Part shown: in pieces, positions 33,702 to 42,655 of the stretch
Numbering within the stretch: the first letter of the stretch is position 1
Layout: each line of letters starts with the position of its first letter
Assembly: GCA_017528345.1 (NCBI GenBank)
Contig: JAFXOX010000081.1
Coordinates: forward strand, 1 to 64,000
Origin: Desulfovibrio sp.
GTDB taxonomy: Bacteria > Desulfobacterota > Desulfovibrionia > Desulfovibrionales > Desulfovibrionaceae
Direction: 5' to 3'
DNA length: 64,000 nucleotides
Position numbers and translations under genes: made by a program
The notes under the pieces: generated by a model
Told to the model about the DNA's origin: nothing
Database searches by the model: none
Seen by the model: the letters and a program-made list of their open reading frames with translations, nothing else

Positions 33702-34355
33702 CTATTTTTGCCATGGCCTTGCCGTCGTCTCGTGCCGCCGGACATACGCCATGATGTCATCTTCGTGCCAGACGGTGGATTTAGCGGATAATCTGATTCC
33801 TTTCGGGATCTCGCCACGTTGGGCAAGCGCCCAGAAATGAGACTTCGAGCAGCCGAGCAGTGCGGCGGCCTCCTTGGCGTGCAGCATCCGCTCTGCGGAA
33901 CGGGCGGGCTCGGCCTGCGCCGGCCTCGGCGGTGTCACGGCCGGCTCGCGCCTGCCGCACTGCTGAATCGCCTTGATGTAATCCGGATTCTCCTTCTCGA
34001 GATGCAGGACATCGCCGAGGAGAAACCAGAGGAAGTCCTGCAGCATTGGGTCTCCGTTTTCGTCGACCGTCTCTTTGCCGCAGTCCGATGCCACCGGGCG
34101 GTTGCGCGCGTCGCGAACTTCCTGATGGAATTCATGCACTCTGACGAAGCGCAGCTCTCCGCGCCGCATGGGATGCAGATACATCGTCTCCTTGTCGGGC
34201 GTTCCGCTCGACGGGATCTCGATCTCGTACGGCGTCAGACCGTCAGGGTCGTTGATGAGACGCTCGATTTCATAGAGGGGTGCGTGCGGCCATCGTTTGA
34301 TGACTGCCCAGATGGACAGGCACTCGGCAATCGGGTAGCATTTTCCGTGTTCCAT
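33702..34355 (-). CDS. Excisionase-type helix-turn-helix protein
   Basis: The likely start is the ATG at 34355 (MEHGKCYPIAECLSIWAVIK), giving 217 residues. The N-terminal 130 residues are of unknown type and Trp/Pro-rich. A Pro-rich linker (TPPRPAQAEPARSAERM) precedes an AlpA/excisionase-like winged helix-turn-helix (LHAKEAAALLGCSKSHFWAL, then RGEIPKGIRLSAKSTVWHED with the DDIMAYVRRH helix). Such domains occur in prophage and integrative-element regulators, so it may be a relic of an integrated element that built the island. It has its own terminator at 33573-33602. Confidence 0.75.
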   Translation of the reverse strand: MEHGKCYPIAECLSIWAVIKRWPHAPLYEIERLINDPDGLTPYEIEIPSSGTPDKETMYLHPMRRGELRFVRVHEFHQEVRDARNRPVASDCGKETVDENGDPMLQDFLWFLLGDVLHLEKENPDYIKAIQQCGRREPAVTPPRPAQAEPARSAERMLHAKEAAALLGCSKSHFWALAQRGEIPKGIRLSAKSTVWHEDDIMAYVRRHETTARPWQK

Positions 34356-34569
34356 GGCCGGAATTATACCGCAGGCCGCGGGCATTGCCAAGAAAAACGT
34401 TCTGGGCTAAAATGCTCGCCCTCTGTTTTCGGGTCGCCGTCCGATCCGAAACGGCACCTTTTATCTCTGTTGGTAAATTTGTAGGTAACAAAAAAGTTAT
34501 GAAAATTTTTTTATAATGAATTTCAAATAGATATCTTCTACTTTGAAAACCTGAATTGACCTGATTAAA

Positions 34570-34607
34570 AAGCCCTCTGAATAAGCTTCAGGGGGCTTCT
34601 CGTTTTT
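34570..34607 (+). terminator. Stem-loop terminator
   Basis: AAGCCCTCTGA (34570-34580) pairs with TCAGGGGGCTT (34588-34598) with one mismatch, followed by five T residues at 34603-34607. No plus-strand gene directly upstream is recognised. Confidence 0.7.
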
Positions 34608-35034
34608 GCCAATCGATTGGAACGTAGGGATTCCTGGTGCAGCTATCGAGCGGCCTTAAAACTCTGTAAGGCTTTCTTCATTGAAACCTACCGCACGCAA
34701 AAGTATCAAGGTATGTTTGTAGTACTAAAGAAACAGGAAATGCCAATTCCTTCGCCATTTTCTTTGCTGCTTAGTTGTTCTAGACATTATCTATGTATTG
34801 CAAATGCTATCCACTGGTCTCTGAATCGAAGTTCACTTCTTTCGTTCAACAACCACGGACTTCCATAGTCCATGTAGCTGTTTAGCGTCACAATGGTCAG
34901 GAGCGCTAGTTGTCTGCCAAGCCTAACACTGATTTCTTTGAGGTTTTGCCATGAAAACGAACTACCTAAGCCCTATTTGCGCCATGCTTCGCAAAAGCAT
35001 GTAAGATCTTTTTCGTAATGGTTGTATAGATAGG

Positions 35035-35141
35035 AAGAGAGAGGATGCTTTTGACAAGCTGTGCTTGGCACAAGAGAGGTGCACGAGCGCTGAGGTCACA
35101 CCTTTGGAGGCTGAGCAAAAGACTATCACAAAGCGATCCCC
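35035..35141 (+). repeat. Dispersed ~110-nt repeat, copy B
   Basis: Copy B of the element at 14540-14650. The hairpin around the conserved AGCGCTGAGGT loop is kept: GGTG 35078-35081 pairs with CACC 35099-35102, where copy A has an A-T pair in place of one G-C pair. A CCCC/GGGG hairpin and the AAGGC/GCCTT hairpin follow, then a terminator at 35222-35257. The arrangement looks like a ~220-nt structured RNA. Confidence 0.6.
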
Positions 35142-35221
35142 AGAGGATGGGGCGCTAAGTAAGGCCAAGCCAGATAAGGCTTACGCCTTGCTCCTCAGAC
35201 TCGTCCACATATCTGCTCTTT

Positions 35222-35257
35222 GCTGTGTTACCTGAATACGGTAACGCAGCTTTTTTT
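35222..35257 (+). terminator. Strong rho-independent terminator after repeat copy B
   Basis: GCTGTGTTACC (35222-35232) pairs with GGTAACGCAGC (35240-35250) with one G-U pair, followed by seven T residues (35251-35257). Confidence 0.85.
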
Positions 35258-35341
35258 GGGTTCTCAGAGCAGGTAATCTCCAGACGCTAAGATTTTCCAC
35301 CGAGATCTTTCAGAGCGTACGCGATCGCTCTATTACCATTC

Positions 35342-36097
35342 TTAGCGGTTTTTCTGCAGCTCAAGAAGTCCTGCGAGGATACTCCAGGGATTGGGAGGGC
35401 AACCTGGGACAAAGAGATCCACAGGTATTTCTTCGGGAATGCCGCCAAGGCACTGGGAGCTTGTGGCAAAGAGCCCGCCGGATATGGCACAGGAGCCCAC
35501 AGCAATAACAATGCGTGGGTCAGGCACGGCGCGGTAGGTGTCAAAGAGGGCCGGGGCCATATTCTTAGTCACAGGGCCAGTGACAAGGATGCCGTCGGCA
35601 TGTCGAGGTGAGGCCACAAAGTCAATGCCAAAGCGGCCAAGATCGTAGAGGAGGGTGCCGAGCACATTGGTGTCGGCTTCACAGGCCGCACAGCCGCCGC
35701 AGCTGACCTGGCGCAACTTGAGAGAGCGGCGGAAGAGGGGTTTTGTGAGAGCTTGAGGAGTGGGAAAGGCTGCGCTATCGCCTGCTTTGACAAGAAGTGC
35801 CTTACGATCTGCGCTGGCAACGTGGTAGTTGCGGCCAAAGGCTATGGCCTTTTGCGGGCAGCATTGGGCGCAGGCGCCGCAGAAGGTGCAGCGGCCAAGA
35901 TCAATAGCCGGGTGGCCATCGATGTGTTGTATGGCCTCAGTTGGACAGAGATCCTGGCAGATATGGCAGTTTGCGCAGTTGATGGCCTTGATCTCGGGTC
36001 TTCCTTTGAATCTGCCCGGCAGAAACGGTTCCTTGGCCGGAAAGTCGAGGGTGCGGTATTTTTGATGAAAGCGCTCTTTGATAATGCCAAACATCAT
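35342..36097 (-). CDS. Ehr/Hyf-type small subunit fused to a two-cluster ferredoxin domain
   Basis: From the double ATG at 36097 the protein has 251 residues. The N-terminal part is a 2[4Fe-4S] ferredoxin (CANCHICQDLCP at 41-52 and CTFCGACAQCCP at 70-81), like HyfH/HycF. The C-terminal part is the NuoB/HycG-type small subunit with cluster ligands in SCGGCAACEADTN (~132), GSCAISGG (~207) and GCPPNPW (~235). These are separate proteins in formate hydrogenlyase, so the fusion is notable. It ends the operon and starts 4 bases after the large-subunit stop. It would pass electrons from ferredoxin towards the membrane part. Confidence 0.88.
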   Translation of the reverse strand: MMFGIIKERFHQKYRTLDFPAKEPFLPGRFKGRPEIKAINCANCHICQDLCPTEAIQHIDGHPAIDLGRCTFCGACAQCCPQKAIAFGRNYHVASADRKALLVKAGDSAAFPTPQALTKPLFRRSLKLRQVSCGGCAACEADTNVLGTLLYDLGRFGIDFVASPRHADGILVTGPVTKNMAPALFDTYRAVPDPRIVIAVGSCAISGGLFATSSQCLGGIPEEIPVDLFVPGCPPNPWSILAGLLELQKNR

Positions 36098-36101
36098 AGC
36101 C

Positions 36102-37577
36102 TCACAGGTCGTAGCCGCAGTAGGAGAGATTGAAGCTCTTATTGCAGAGGGGAAAATCCGAGATCTGATTGTCTCGCAGAGCCATGGCAAGGCCCTGCCA
36201 GTTGTGGAAGGAGGGATCAATCACCTTGTAGACCTGAAAGCCCGAATGCTCGTTAGTAACCGCAAGGTGCACGATTTCCCCGCGAAAGCCCTCCACTTGT
36301 GCCACAGCAAGCATCCCTGTCGGAAGGATTGGTGATGGGGCATACCCCCGCTCTTCAGGGCTTCCTTCCTCAAGGGCGCAGAGATCGTCTTCGACCATGG
36401 CAAAGGAGGCGCGCATCTCTTCTTCGCGCACGAGAACCCGTGCCAGCACGTCCCCTGTCTCACATTTTGCCGGAATGAAGTTTTGCCCAGGCCGAAGAGG
36501 GGCTGTCAGGCGTGCGTCGCAGACAACACCTGCAGCTTTGGCACAGACGCCCACAAGGCCAAGGGCTTTGGCATCTTTGAGGGAGACTGTGCCTGTTGTG
36601 CGCAGACGGTCAAGAACGCTTTCACTTGTCAGCATCACCTTGACAGAGCCCAGGGCATCCCGGCGGGCAAAGTCGAGGCGATGGATGAGATCAGCACAGA
36701 GCTCTGCGTCAAGGTCATTGTGGACGCCGCCTACGGCAATGTGGCCGCGCCCAAAGCGATTGCCTGTGAGAATGGCTGTCATGGTCAGAACGTCGCCGCG
36801 AATGCGTCCATTCCAGGATGAGGTCGGGAGAAAGCCGGTATCACCGGCAATGGCGCCAAGATCGCCAATGTGATTGGCAAGGCGCTCCAGTTCAAGGGCA
36901 AGCCTGCGCAGATGCCAGCTGCGATCAGAGACCGTCAGGCCTGTCAGGCGCTCCATGAGCACAGCATGGGCCAGGGCATGCCCAATACTCGTATCGCCGG
37001 CTGCGCATTCAAGCAGAGGCAGCCTTGCTGAGGGCTTGGCCTGGAGCAGGCATTGCTCAAGGCCTCTGTGTTGATAGCCGAGGGCAATTTCCAGATTGAG
37101 GACATTTTCGCCAAAGCATTGAAAGCGGAAATGGCCGGGCTCAATGATACCGGCATGGACAGGCCCCACGGCAACTTCGTGGACTTCACGGCCATCTGTG
37201 CGGAAGAAGGGATAGCGCTGCGGGGTATTGTCCGGGGTTTGGCGCACAGGTTTGAGCCAGGGGTGGCCTGGAAATTTCACCCCATAGTCTTCGAAAAGCT
37301 CGCGCTCAAAAAGCTGCACAGAAGGATAGCTGTCTGCCAGGGATGGGAGGCTTGTCAGAGGCTTGGCGCAGAAGGCTGTGAGCTTTTGTGTGGCATCGTT
37401 TGTGAAGACGGCCAGAAGGCTTGTTTTTTCCGCTTCTCGTGCCAGGGCTGTGAGGCAGAGCAGGCGTAAGCCCTGGGCAAGGCAGCTTCCCAGTTTTTCG
37501 GCAAAAGCCTCAGCCTCGTAGACAGGAAGATCTGCCAGCGCAATAGCCTGATGATAGGCAAAGGTCGTGTCAGTCAT
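36102..37577 (-). CDS. Ehr-type large subunit (HyfG/NuoCD-like) lacking NiFe ligands
   Basis: The 491-residue protein joins a NuoC-like 30-kDa domain (residues ~1-135, with FERELFEDYGVKFPGHPWLK) to a NuoD/hydrogenase large-subunit domain. Real [NiFe] large subunits carry two CxxC pairs. Here the first site reads LLECAAGDTSIGHALA (one Cys at 191, no CxxC), and the C-terminus reads PLCNKSFNLSYCGYDL, with no DPCxxC. The metal site therefore cannot form, and hydrogen chemistry is not expected. This is the defining feature of energy-converting hydrogenase-related (Ehr) complexes. It is the fifth gene of a six-gene operon. Confidence 0.88.
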   Translation of the reverse strand: MTDTTFAYHQAIALADLPVYEAEAFAEKLGSCLAQGLRLLCLTALAREAEKTSLLAVFTNDATQKLTAFCAKPLTSLPSLADSYPSVQLFERELFEDYGVKFPGHPWLKPVRQTPDNTPQRYPFFRTDGREVHEVAVGPVHAGIIEPGHFRFQCFGENVLNLEIALGYQHRGLEQCLLQAKPSARLPLLECAAGDTSIGHALAHAVLMERLTGLTVSDRSWHLRRLALELERLANHIGDLGAIAGDTGFLPTSSWNGRIRGDVLTMTAILTGNRFGRGHIAVGGVHNDLDAELCADLIHRLDFARRDALGSVKVMLTSESVLDRLRTTGTVSLKDAKALGLVGVCAKAAGVVCDARLTAPLRPGQNFIPAKCETGDVLARVLVREEEMRASFAMVEDDLCALEEGSPEERGYAPSPILPTGMLAVAQVEGFRGEIVHLAVTNEHSGFQVYKVIDPSFHNWQGLAMALRDNQISDFPLCNKSFNLSYCGYDL

Positions 37578-37585
37578 ACTATCTC

Positions 37586-39073
37586 CTAGCCCACAAGGGA
37601 GGCTGCCCGCTCAAGGAAATGCCAGAGCGGATCCGGAATCCAGAGACCCAGGGTGAGGACAATAAGGGCCAGAACAAGTGGGGGAAGCACGCTCAAAAGG
37701 GGCTCTTGCGGGCTTTTGGGCATATCCAGGGGACGGCTTCCCTGCACCATGCGCAGACAGGCGACCGAGAGCCCCACAAAGATAATGGCCAAAAGCACAA
37801 GGTAGGAGACGGCGATCAGCGTACTTCCTTGGGCGAGAATGCCTTTGAAGATGAGCAGCTCGCTCACAAAAAGCCCAAAGGGCGGAGAGCCTGCGATGGC
37901 AAAAAAGCCCGCAAGCCAGAGGGCACCTGTCCAGGGCATGGTCCAGCGCATGCCACGCACGTCATAGCTTGAATAGGTATGGTAGCGGGCAAGGATATTG
38001 CCTGAGAGGAGAAAAAGCAGGCATTTGGTGCAGCTGTGCACAAGGGCATGGAACATGGCGCCCTGGCAGGCTAGGCCACCCATGCCGATACCAAGAGCTA
38101 AAATACCCATATGCTCAACGCTTGAATAGGCGAGCATGCGTTTATAGTGGCCCTGGCCGACAATGAAGACGGCTGCGGTTGCCAGCGAAAAAAGCCCAAA
38201 GAAGATGAGCATCTTTGAGGATAGGTCGCCCAGCTGTGCCGCCTGCATAATCTGGTGGCCACGCAGAAGCCCGAGCATGGCGCAGTTGAGGAGCGCGCCT
38301 GAAAGGAGGGCTGAGACGAGCGAGGGCGCCTGGCTGTGGGCATCGGGAAGCCAGTTGTGGAGGGGGGCTAGGCCCATCTTGGTGCCGTAGCCAACGAGTA
38401 GAAAGACAAAGGCTGCGATCAGCCAGGTGGGATTGGCCTGCTTGGCATGGGCGACAAACCAGGCAACCTGGTCAAAGCCCTCAACCTGGGCCTCCTTGCT
38501 GTAGAAGGCGACAGAGAGGAGAATATTGCCAAGCAGGGCAAGGGCAATGCCCACAGAACAGATGATCAGATATTTCCAGGTGGCCTCAAGGGAACTTTTG
38601 TGGCGGTGAAAATAGATGAGGGGCGCACTGGAAAGGGTGGTTGCTTCAATGCTCACCCACTGTACCCCCATATGCGGGGTAATGGTCCCAAGGCTCATGG
38701 ACGCGAGAAAAAAACAGAGAAAAGCGGCAAAACGGCGCTCGGGCTGATTGGTGAAGTGGCCGTGGTCTAAAAGAATATTGGTGTGGATACCAATGCGCTC
38801 CTCATCGGCTAGATAGGAGACGGCATAGAAGGAGACGACCAGAAAAAGCAGACTTGCGATGGCAAGGAAAAGGGAGCCCAGGGCATCGGGGGCAAGCATG
38901 CCTGAAAGGGCCGTTGGGGTGTGGCCGAGAGAGACCTCGCGGACAATGCAGGCTGTGAGCGTTGTGTGCAAAATGGCTGTGACCGGCAAAAGCAGGCGAC
39001 AGAGCCAGGCCTTGCCAAAGAAGATCATGACAAGGCCCGTGATCACGGGAATGGCAATGAGCGCAATGAGCAT
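37586..39073 (-). CDS. hyfF: Hyf/Ehr proton-pumping membrane subunit (NuoN/HyfF-like)
   Basis: A 495-residue membrane protein of the proton-conducting antiporter family (Complex I NuoL/M/N type) with about 13-14 hydrophobic helices. Family landmarks: VSIEATTLSSAPLIYFHR with the conserved Glu of helix 5, GYGTKMGLAPLHNWLPDAHS (helix 7 Lys and the HNWLPDAH loop) and GQGHYKRMLAYSSVEHMGIL (helix 8). It begins 8 bases after HyfE. It would move protons or sodium ions, driven by electron flow through the hydrophilic arm. Confidence 0.92.
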   Translation of the reverse strand: MLIALIAIPVITGLVMIFFGKAWLCRLLLPVTAILHTTLTACIVREVSLGHTPTALSGMLAPDALGSLFLAIASLLFLVVSFYAVSYLADEERIGIHTNILLDHGHFTNQPERRFAAFLCFFLASMSLGTITPHMGVQWVSIEATTLSSAPLIYFHRHKSSLEATWKYLIICSVGIALALLGNILLSVAFYSKEAQVEGFDQVAWFVAHAKQANPTWLIAAFVFLLVGYGTKMGLAPLHNWLPDAHSQAPSLVSALLSGALLNCAMLGLLRGHQIMQAAQLGDLSSKMLIFFGLFSLATAAVFIVGQGHYKRMLAYSSVEHMGILALGIGMGGLACQGAMFHALVHSCTKCLLFLLSGNILARYHTYSSYDVRGMRWTMPWTGALWLAGFFAIAGSPPFGLFVSELLIFKGILAQGSTLIAVSYLVLLAIIFVGLSVACLRMVQGSRPLDMPKSPQEPLLSVLPPLVLALIVLTLGLWIPDPLWHFLERAASLVG

Positions 39074-39081
39074 GAGGCCTC

Positions 39082-39705
39082 CTAGTCGCGCAGACTTCTG
39101 AAGTGGTCCACATCCATGGAGGCAAAGGAATCGCTGATGCGGTTGATGGCAATGCCCATGACAAATACAGCCACAAAGACGTCGAGGAGAAGTGCCAGTT
39201 CAAACCAGGTGGTGCCCTGGGTCATGAGTGGCATACCAAGGAGAAAAATACCGTTTTCAGCGGCCAGATAGCCGATGACCTGGGTGATGGCCTTGACGCG
39301 GCCAATAATGAGAATGAGCCCGCAGAAAAGCGTTGTGAGACCCAGGGGGAGAAAGAGCTCGGGAAAGAGATTATGGGTGAGATCTGAGCCCAGGCGGCCG
39401 TCAAGCCAGATGGCAAAGGCAAGGCCCGCCATGCCGGCAATGACATCAATGGCTACAAGTCTGTGGGGACAAATGAGCGCCTCAGAGGGCATCTTTTTGA
39501 GCGTGCGCCAGAGAAGGCCAGGCAGGACAAGCCCCTTGATGAGGAGGACTGCGACAGTCAAGACCGTATGCCCAAAGTGGAAGAGGAGGATGGCGAGCAG
39601 AAAACCTTGCAGGGCTGTATATTTGGTCATCTGCACAACGCGTGCTGTTCCCAAAAGCAGAAAGTTGGAGAGCACGAGCAGATAGAGACAGATGTTCAGA
39701 AACAT
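39082..39705 (-). CDS. hyfE: Hyf/Ehr membrane subunit (HyfE/NuoK-like)
   Basis: A 207-residue protein with six or so hydrophobic helices (LCLYLLVLSNFLLLGTARVV at the start, QVIGYLAAENGIFLLGMPLM with the conserved Glu near residue 155). Its length matches HyfE (~216) rather than NuoK (~100). It lies between the NuoH-like and the NuoN-like genes, separated by 2 and 8 bases, in the same order as in hyf operons. It is part of the ion-translocating membrane arm. Confidence 0.9.
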   Translation of the reverse strand: MFLNICLYLLVLSNFLLLGTARVVQMTKYTALQGFLLAILLFHFGHTVLTVAVLLIKGLVLPGLLWRTLKKMPSEALICPHRLVAIDVIAGMAGLAFAIWLDGRLGSDLTHNLFPELFLPLGLTTLFCGLILIIGRVKAITQVIGYLAAENGIFLLGMPLMTQGTTWFELALLLDVFVAVFVMGIAINRISDSFASMDVDHFRSLRD

Positions 39706-39707
39706 GA

Positions 39708-40646
39708 TTACCTCATCTGGGAGAAAATCAACACAAGCGCAGCCATGGCACAGGCCCCGCCCAGAAAGGTGGTGACGCGCTTGAGCCGCAGGCGTGCCAT
39801 GGAAGACTCCACAAGGCCTATGGCACAGGCAACGAGAAAAATAACCGCTATCCAGAGCAGAAAGCCCATGGCTCCGAGATCCGGCACAAGCAGGCCCGCC
39901 ACAAGACTGGCAAAGAACCAGAGTTTGAGGGCTGAGGCATAGAGAATAAGGGCCAGATTGGGTCCAGAATGATCGAGGATCATGACCTCGTGAATCATGG
40001 TCAGCTCAAGGTGGGTTGTGGGGTCATCCACGGGAATGCGACTATTTTCCACAAGCAGCAGCAAAAAGAAGACGATGGGCAGCAGCAGAAGTTCAAACTT
40101 GCCTGAGAGCCAGGCGCCGGCGCTTTGGCCGCCAAAGAGCAGGGAAAGGGAAAAGGCCCAGTCATGGGTTTCGCCAAGATCAAGATGCAGGCTTGTCAAT
40201 ACCGAGATGGCCAGGAAAAAGATGGGCTCGGCAAGGGCAGAAAATGCGGCCTCGCGGCTAGCCCCCATGCCCTCAAAGGATGAGCCTGTCTCAAGGGCTG
40301 CCACAATCATGGCAAAGCGGCCAAGCCCGAGAAGGTAGGCTGCCAGCAGAAAGTCGCCGGCAAAGGCAAGGGGTGAGGCATTGCCGCCAAGGGGCAGAAG
40401 GCAAAGCGCTGCTAGGATGGCCACAAGCTGCAGGGCCGGGGCAAGCTGAAAGAAGAGGCCTGTTGTGGGACTGATGACCTCACTTTTGCGGAAGAGCTTC
40501 GCGAGATCATAATAGGTCTGGAGCAGGGGCTTGCCGTGGCGGCCGGCCACCTTGGCTTTGACGCGGTTGATGACGCCGAAAAGGAGCGGGGCCAGCAGCA
40601 GGGCCAGGGCCAGATTGGCGAGATAGGAGAAAAACGCCGTATTCAT
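39708..40646 (-). CDS. hyfC: Hyf/Ehr membrane subunit (HyfC/NuoH-like)
   Basis: The 312-residue protein matches the NuoH/HyfC/HycD family that anchors the hydrophilic arm and shapes the quinone or ion path. Landmarks: GVINRVKAKVAGRHGKPLLQ, TYYDLAKLFRKSEVISPTTG near the N-terminus and SRIPVDDPTTHLELTMIHEV (~residue 203) with the conserved acidic loop. Eight helices are predicted by eye. Its start overlaps the stop of HyfB by 4 bases (ATGA), indicating translational coupling. Confidence 0.93.
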   Translation of the reverse strand: MNTAFFSYLANLALALLLAPLLFGVINRVKAKVAGRHGKPLLQTYYDLAKLFRKSEVISPTTGLFFQLAPALQLVAILAALCLLPLGGNASPLAFAGDFLLAAYLLGLGRFAMIVAALETGSSFEGMGASREAAFSALAEPIFFLAISVLTSLHLDLGETHDWAFSLSLLFGGQSAGAWLSGKFELLLLPIVFFLLLLVENSRIPVDDPTTHLELTMIHEVMILDHSGPNLALILYASALKLWFFASLVAGLLVPDLGAMGFLLWIAVIFLVACAIGLVESSMARLRLKRVTTFLGGACAMAALVLIFSQMR

Positions 40647-42655
40647 ACGAGCCCCCAGATGAGAAGCCCCACAACCGTTGCCAGAATGTAGAGAATATAA
40701 AGGTGAATTTTGCCGTGCTGGAAGATCTTTAAGGCATTGCAGACGCTTTCAATGGCGGCAAAAAGCGGGCCATAGACATATCTGCGCAGTCTGTCCGGAG
40801 CCTTGACGAGCAGCTGGGAGTATCGGGGAAAAAGTCCGGGCTCCTGGCTGATGCTGACCTTTTGGCCCATGAGGGGCGAGAGCACACGCGCGAGGGGCTC
40901 GGTAAAGGAGGCATCGGTGTACTCAATGCGGGAAGTGCCGCGCTGATAGCCACAAGCCCAGGTCGGCATGAAGCGGATGCCGCGTCTGTGAAGGGTGTGT
41001 TTGCGAAGAGCGACCAGGAGTGCTGTGGCAAGAAGTACGCAGCCAGAGATGGCCGCAACCGTTGTCAGGCTTTGGTCAAGACTTGTGCGCGCCTGGCTGA
41101 AGCCTGTGAGGGTCTGCATGGGAAAGAGCTCGGCAGCAGCCATACCTGTCCCAAGAAAGACAAAGCGTGCCAGAAGACCAAGGGCTAAACAGCCCAAAGC
41201 CAGCACCATGAGCGGCCAGATGCCATGCCAGGATTTTTGATGGACATTTTCGGCAAAGCCTGAGCGCGCAGATCCTAAAAAGACCATGCCATAGGCTTTG
41301 GCGTAGAGCGTCAGGGCCAGGCCGCTTATGGCACAGAGCGCGGCAAAACTTAAGAGCAGGGCCATCTGCCGCTCAGTTGAGGCAAGACTTGAACCGTCAA
41401 GGAGGGAGAGGGCAAGGGTGAGCTCGCCGGTAAAGCCGTTGAAAGGCGGCAGGCACGCAATGGCTGCGCAGCCTGTGGCAAAGCAGGCGGCAAGGACCGG
41501 CATTTTTTTGGCAAGGCCACCCAGCTGCGCCATATTCACGGTGCCTGTGGCATGCAGGACTTCGCCGGCTGCGAGAAAAAGCAAGCCTTTAAAGGTTGCG
41601 TGGTTGAGCATATGCATGAGACAGGCCGCAAGACCAGCGAGAGCCATCCAGCCATTGCCAAGACTTTGGCCGATCATGGCACAGCCAAGTCCCATGGTCA
41701 TGATGCCCATGTTTTCCACACTGGAATAGGCCAGGAGCCGTTTGACATTGCTTTGGGCAAGGGCCTTCAAAATGCCCATAAGCGCTGTACCAAGGCCAAG
41801 GAGGAGAATCAGCCAACCCCACCATTCAGGGGGAATGCCCTTGGGAGATAAGAGCGAGACTGTACGGATGATGCCGTAGAGACCGGCATTGATCATGGCC
41901 CCTGAAAGCAGGGCAGAGACGTGACTTGGGGCGGCAGGGTGGGCTTCAGGCAGCCAGATATGCATGGGGGCAAGGCCTGCCTTGGCGCCAAAGCCTGCCA
42001 GAGCAAGCACAAAGAGCAATGTCCTCTGTGTCTCGGTCAGATTGGTCACAGGTGTCTGCCAGCTGAGACTTCCTGTGCACTGCCAGAAGAGCACAAAGAA
42101 GGCAAGCAGGGCTACCGCTCCCAGGTGGGCTGCCACGAGATAGACCCAGGAGGCATCGCGCACGCGGCTGTCACTGTCGTTGAAGTCAATTAAAAAGAAG
42201 GGGGCAAGGCTCATGATTTCCCAGGATATAAGAAAGAGCACAATGTCCCTGGCGCTGAGCACAAGGGTTAGCCCCAAAAGTAAGAGGAGATAGAAGAGCC
42301 AGTGGACGCCGAGATTGTGCTGACTTGGTCGTTCATGGCGTAAACTCAGAAAACCCTGTATGGCACAGAGAAGCCCAAGACCAAAGACCGGAACCAGAAA
42401 GATGCGGCTTGTGCCATCAAGGGCAAGGGAAAAGGTGCCAAAGGGGAGTCCGAGCTGGGCCTGAAAGCTTGCAAGGGGGGGCTGCCCTGGCCAGAAAAGA
42501 GCAAGAAGGCCACAGACAGAGCCTGCAAGGGTTCCCAAAAGCCCCAGGACATTGGCCAGATGTGCCGACTGCTTGCTCGGTCTGAGCAGGGACGGCACAA
42601 GGCAGGCAAGGGCTGAGAGGGCAAAAATGCCAAGAGCTGCGAGAAAAAAAGGCAT
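40643..42655 (-). CDS. hyfB: Hyf/Ehr membrane subunit (HyfB/NuoL-like)
   Basis: The 670-residue first gene of the operon is a NuoL/HyfB-type ion-pumping subunit. It has about 15 hydrophobic helices. Antiporter-family landmarks: FLISWEIMSLAPFFLIDFND (Glu of helix 5), GFGAKAGLAPMHIWLPEAHP and AQSNVKRLLAYSSVENMGIM (helix 7-8 Lys). HyfB-specific C-terminal hydrophilic loop TWACGYQRGTSRIEYTDASF follows near residue 575, and a last helix ends IWGLV. Length equals HyfB (~672). The start has an AGGAA site 8 bases upstream. Confidence 0.92.
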   Translation of the reverse strand: MPFFLAALGIFALSALACLVPSLLRPSKQSAHLANVLGLLGTLAGSVCGLLALFWPGQPPLASFQAQLGLPFGTFSLALDGTSRIFLVPVFGLGLLCAIQGFLSLRHERPSQHNLGVHWLFYLLLLLGLTLVLSARDIVLFLISWEIMSLAPFFLIDFNDSDSRVRDASWVYLVAAHLGAVALLAFFVLFWQCTGSLSWQTPVTNLTETQRTLLFVLALAGFGAKAGLAPMHIWLPEAHPAAPSHVSALLSGAMINAGLYGIIRTVSLLSPKGIPPEWWGWLILLLGLGTALMGILKALAQSNVKRLLAYSSVENMGIMTMGLGCAMIGQSLGNGWMALAGLAACLMHMLNHATFKGLLFLAAGEVLHATGTVNMAQLGGLAKKMPVLAACFATGCAAIACLPPFNGFTGELTLALSLLDGSSLASTERQMALLLSFAALCAISGLALTLYAKAYGMVFLGSARSGFAENVHQKSWHGIWPLMVLALGCLALGLLARFVFLGTGMAAAELFPMQTLTGFSQARTSLDQSLTTVAAISGCVLLATALLVALRKHTLHRRGIRFMPTWACGYQRGTSRIEYTDASFTEPLARVLSPLMGQKVSISQEPGLFPRYSQLLVKAPDRLRRYVYGPLFAAIESVCNALKIFQHGKIHLYILYILATVVGLLIWGLV

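Larger units (their letters stand above)
34356..35341. other. Non-coding region between the island and the Ehr operon
   Basis: Nearly 1 kb without a supported protein gene. It holds a terminator at 34570-34607, copy B of the dispersed repeat (35035-35141), a further hairpin around 35161-35189 (AAGGC and AAGCC paired with GGCTT and GCCTT) and a strong terminator at 35222-35257, all on the plus strand. This suggests a transcribed RNA rather than empty sequence. Confidence 0.5.

Noticed and set aside
36102-37577. Annotating the large subunit as an active group 4 [NiFe] hydrogenase
   Set aside because: Neither CxxC pair needed to hold nickel and iron is present, so only an Ehr/Complex I-like role is supported.
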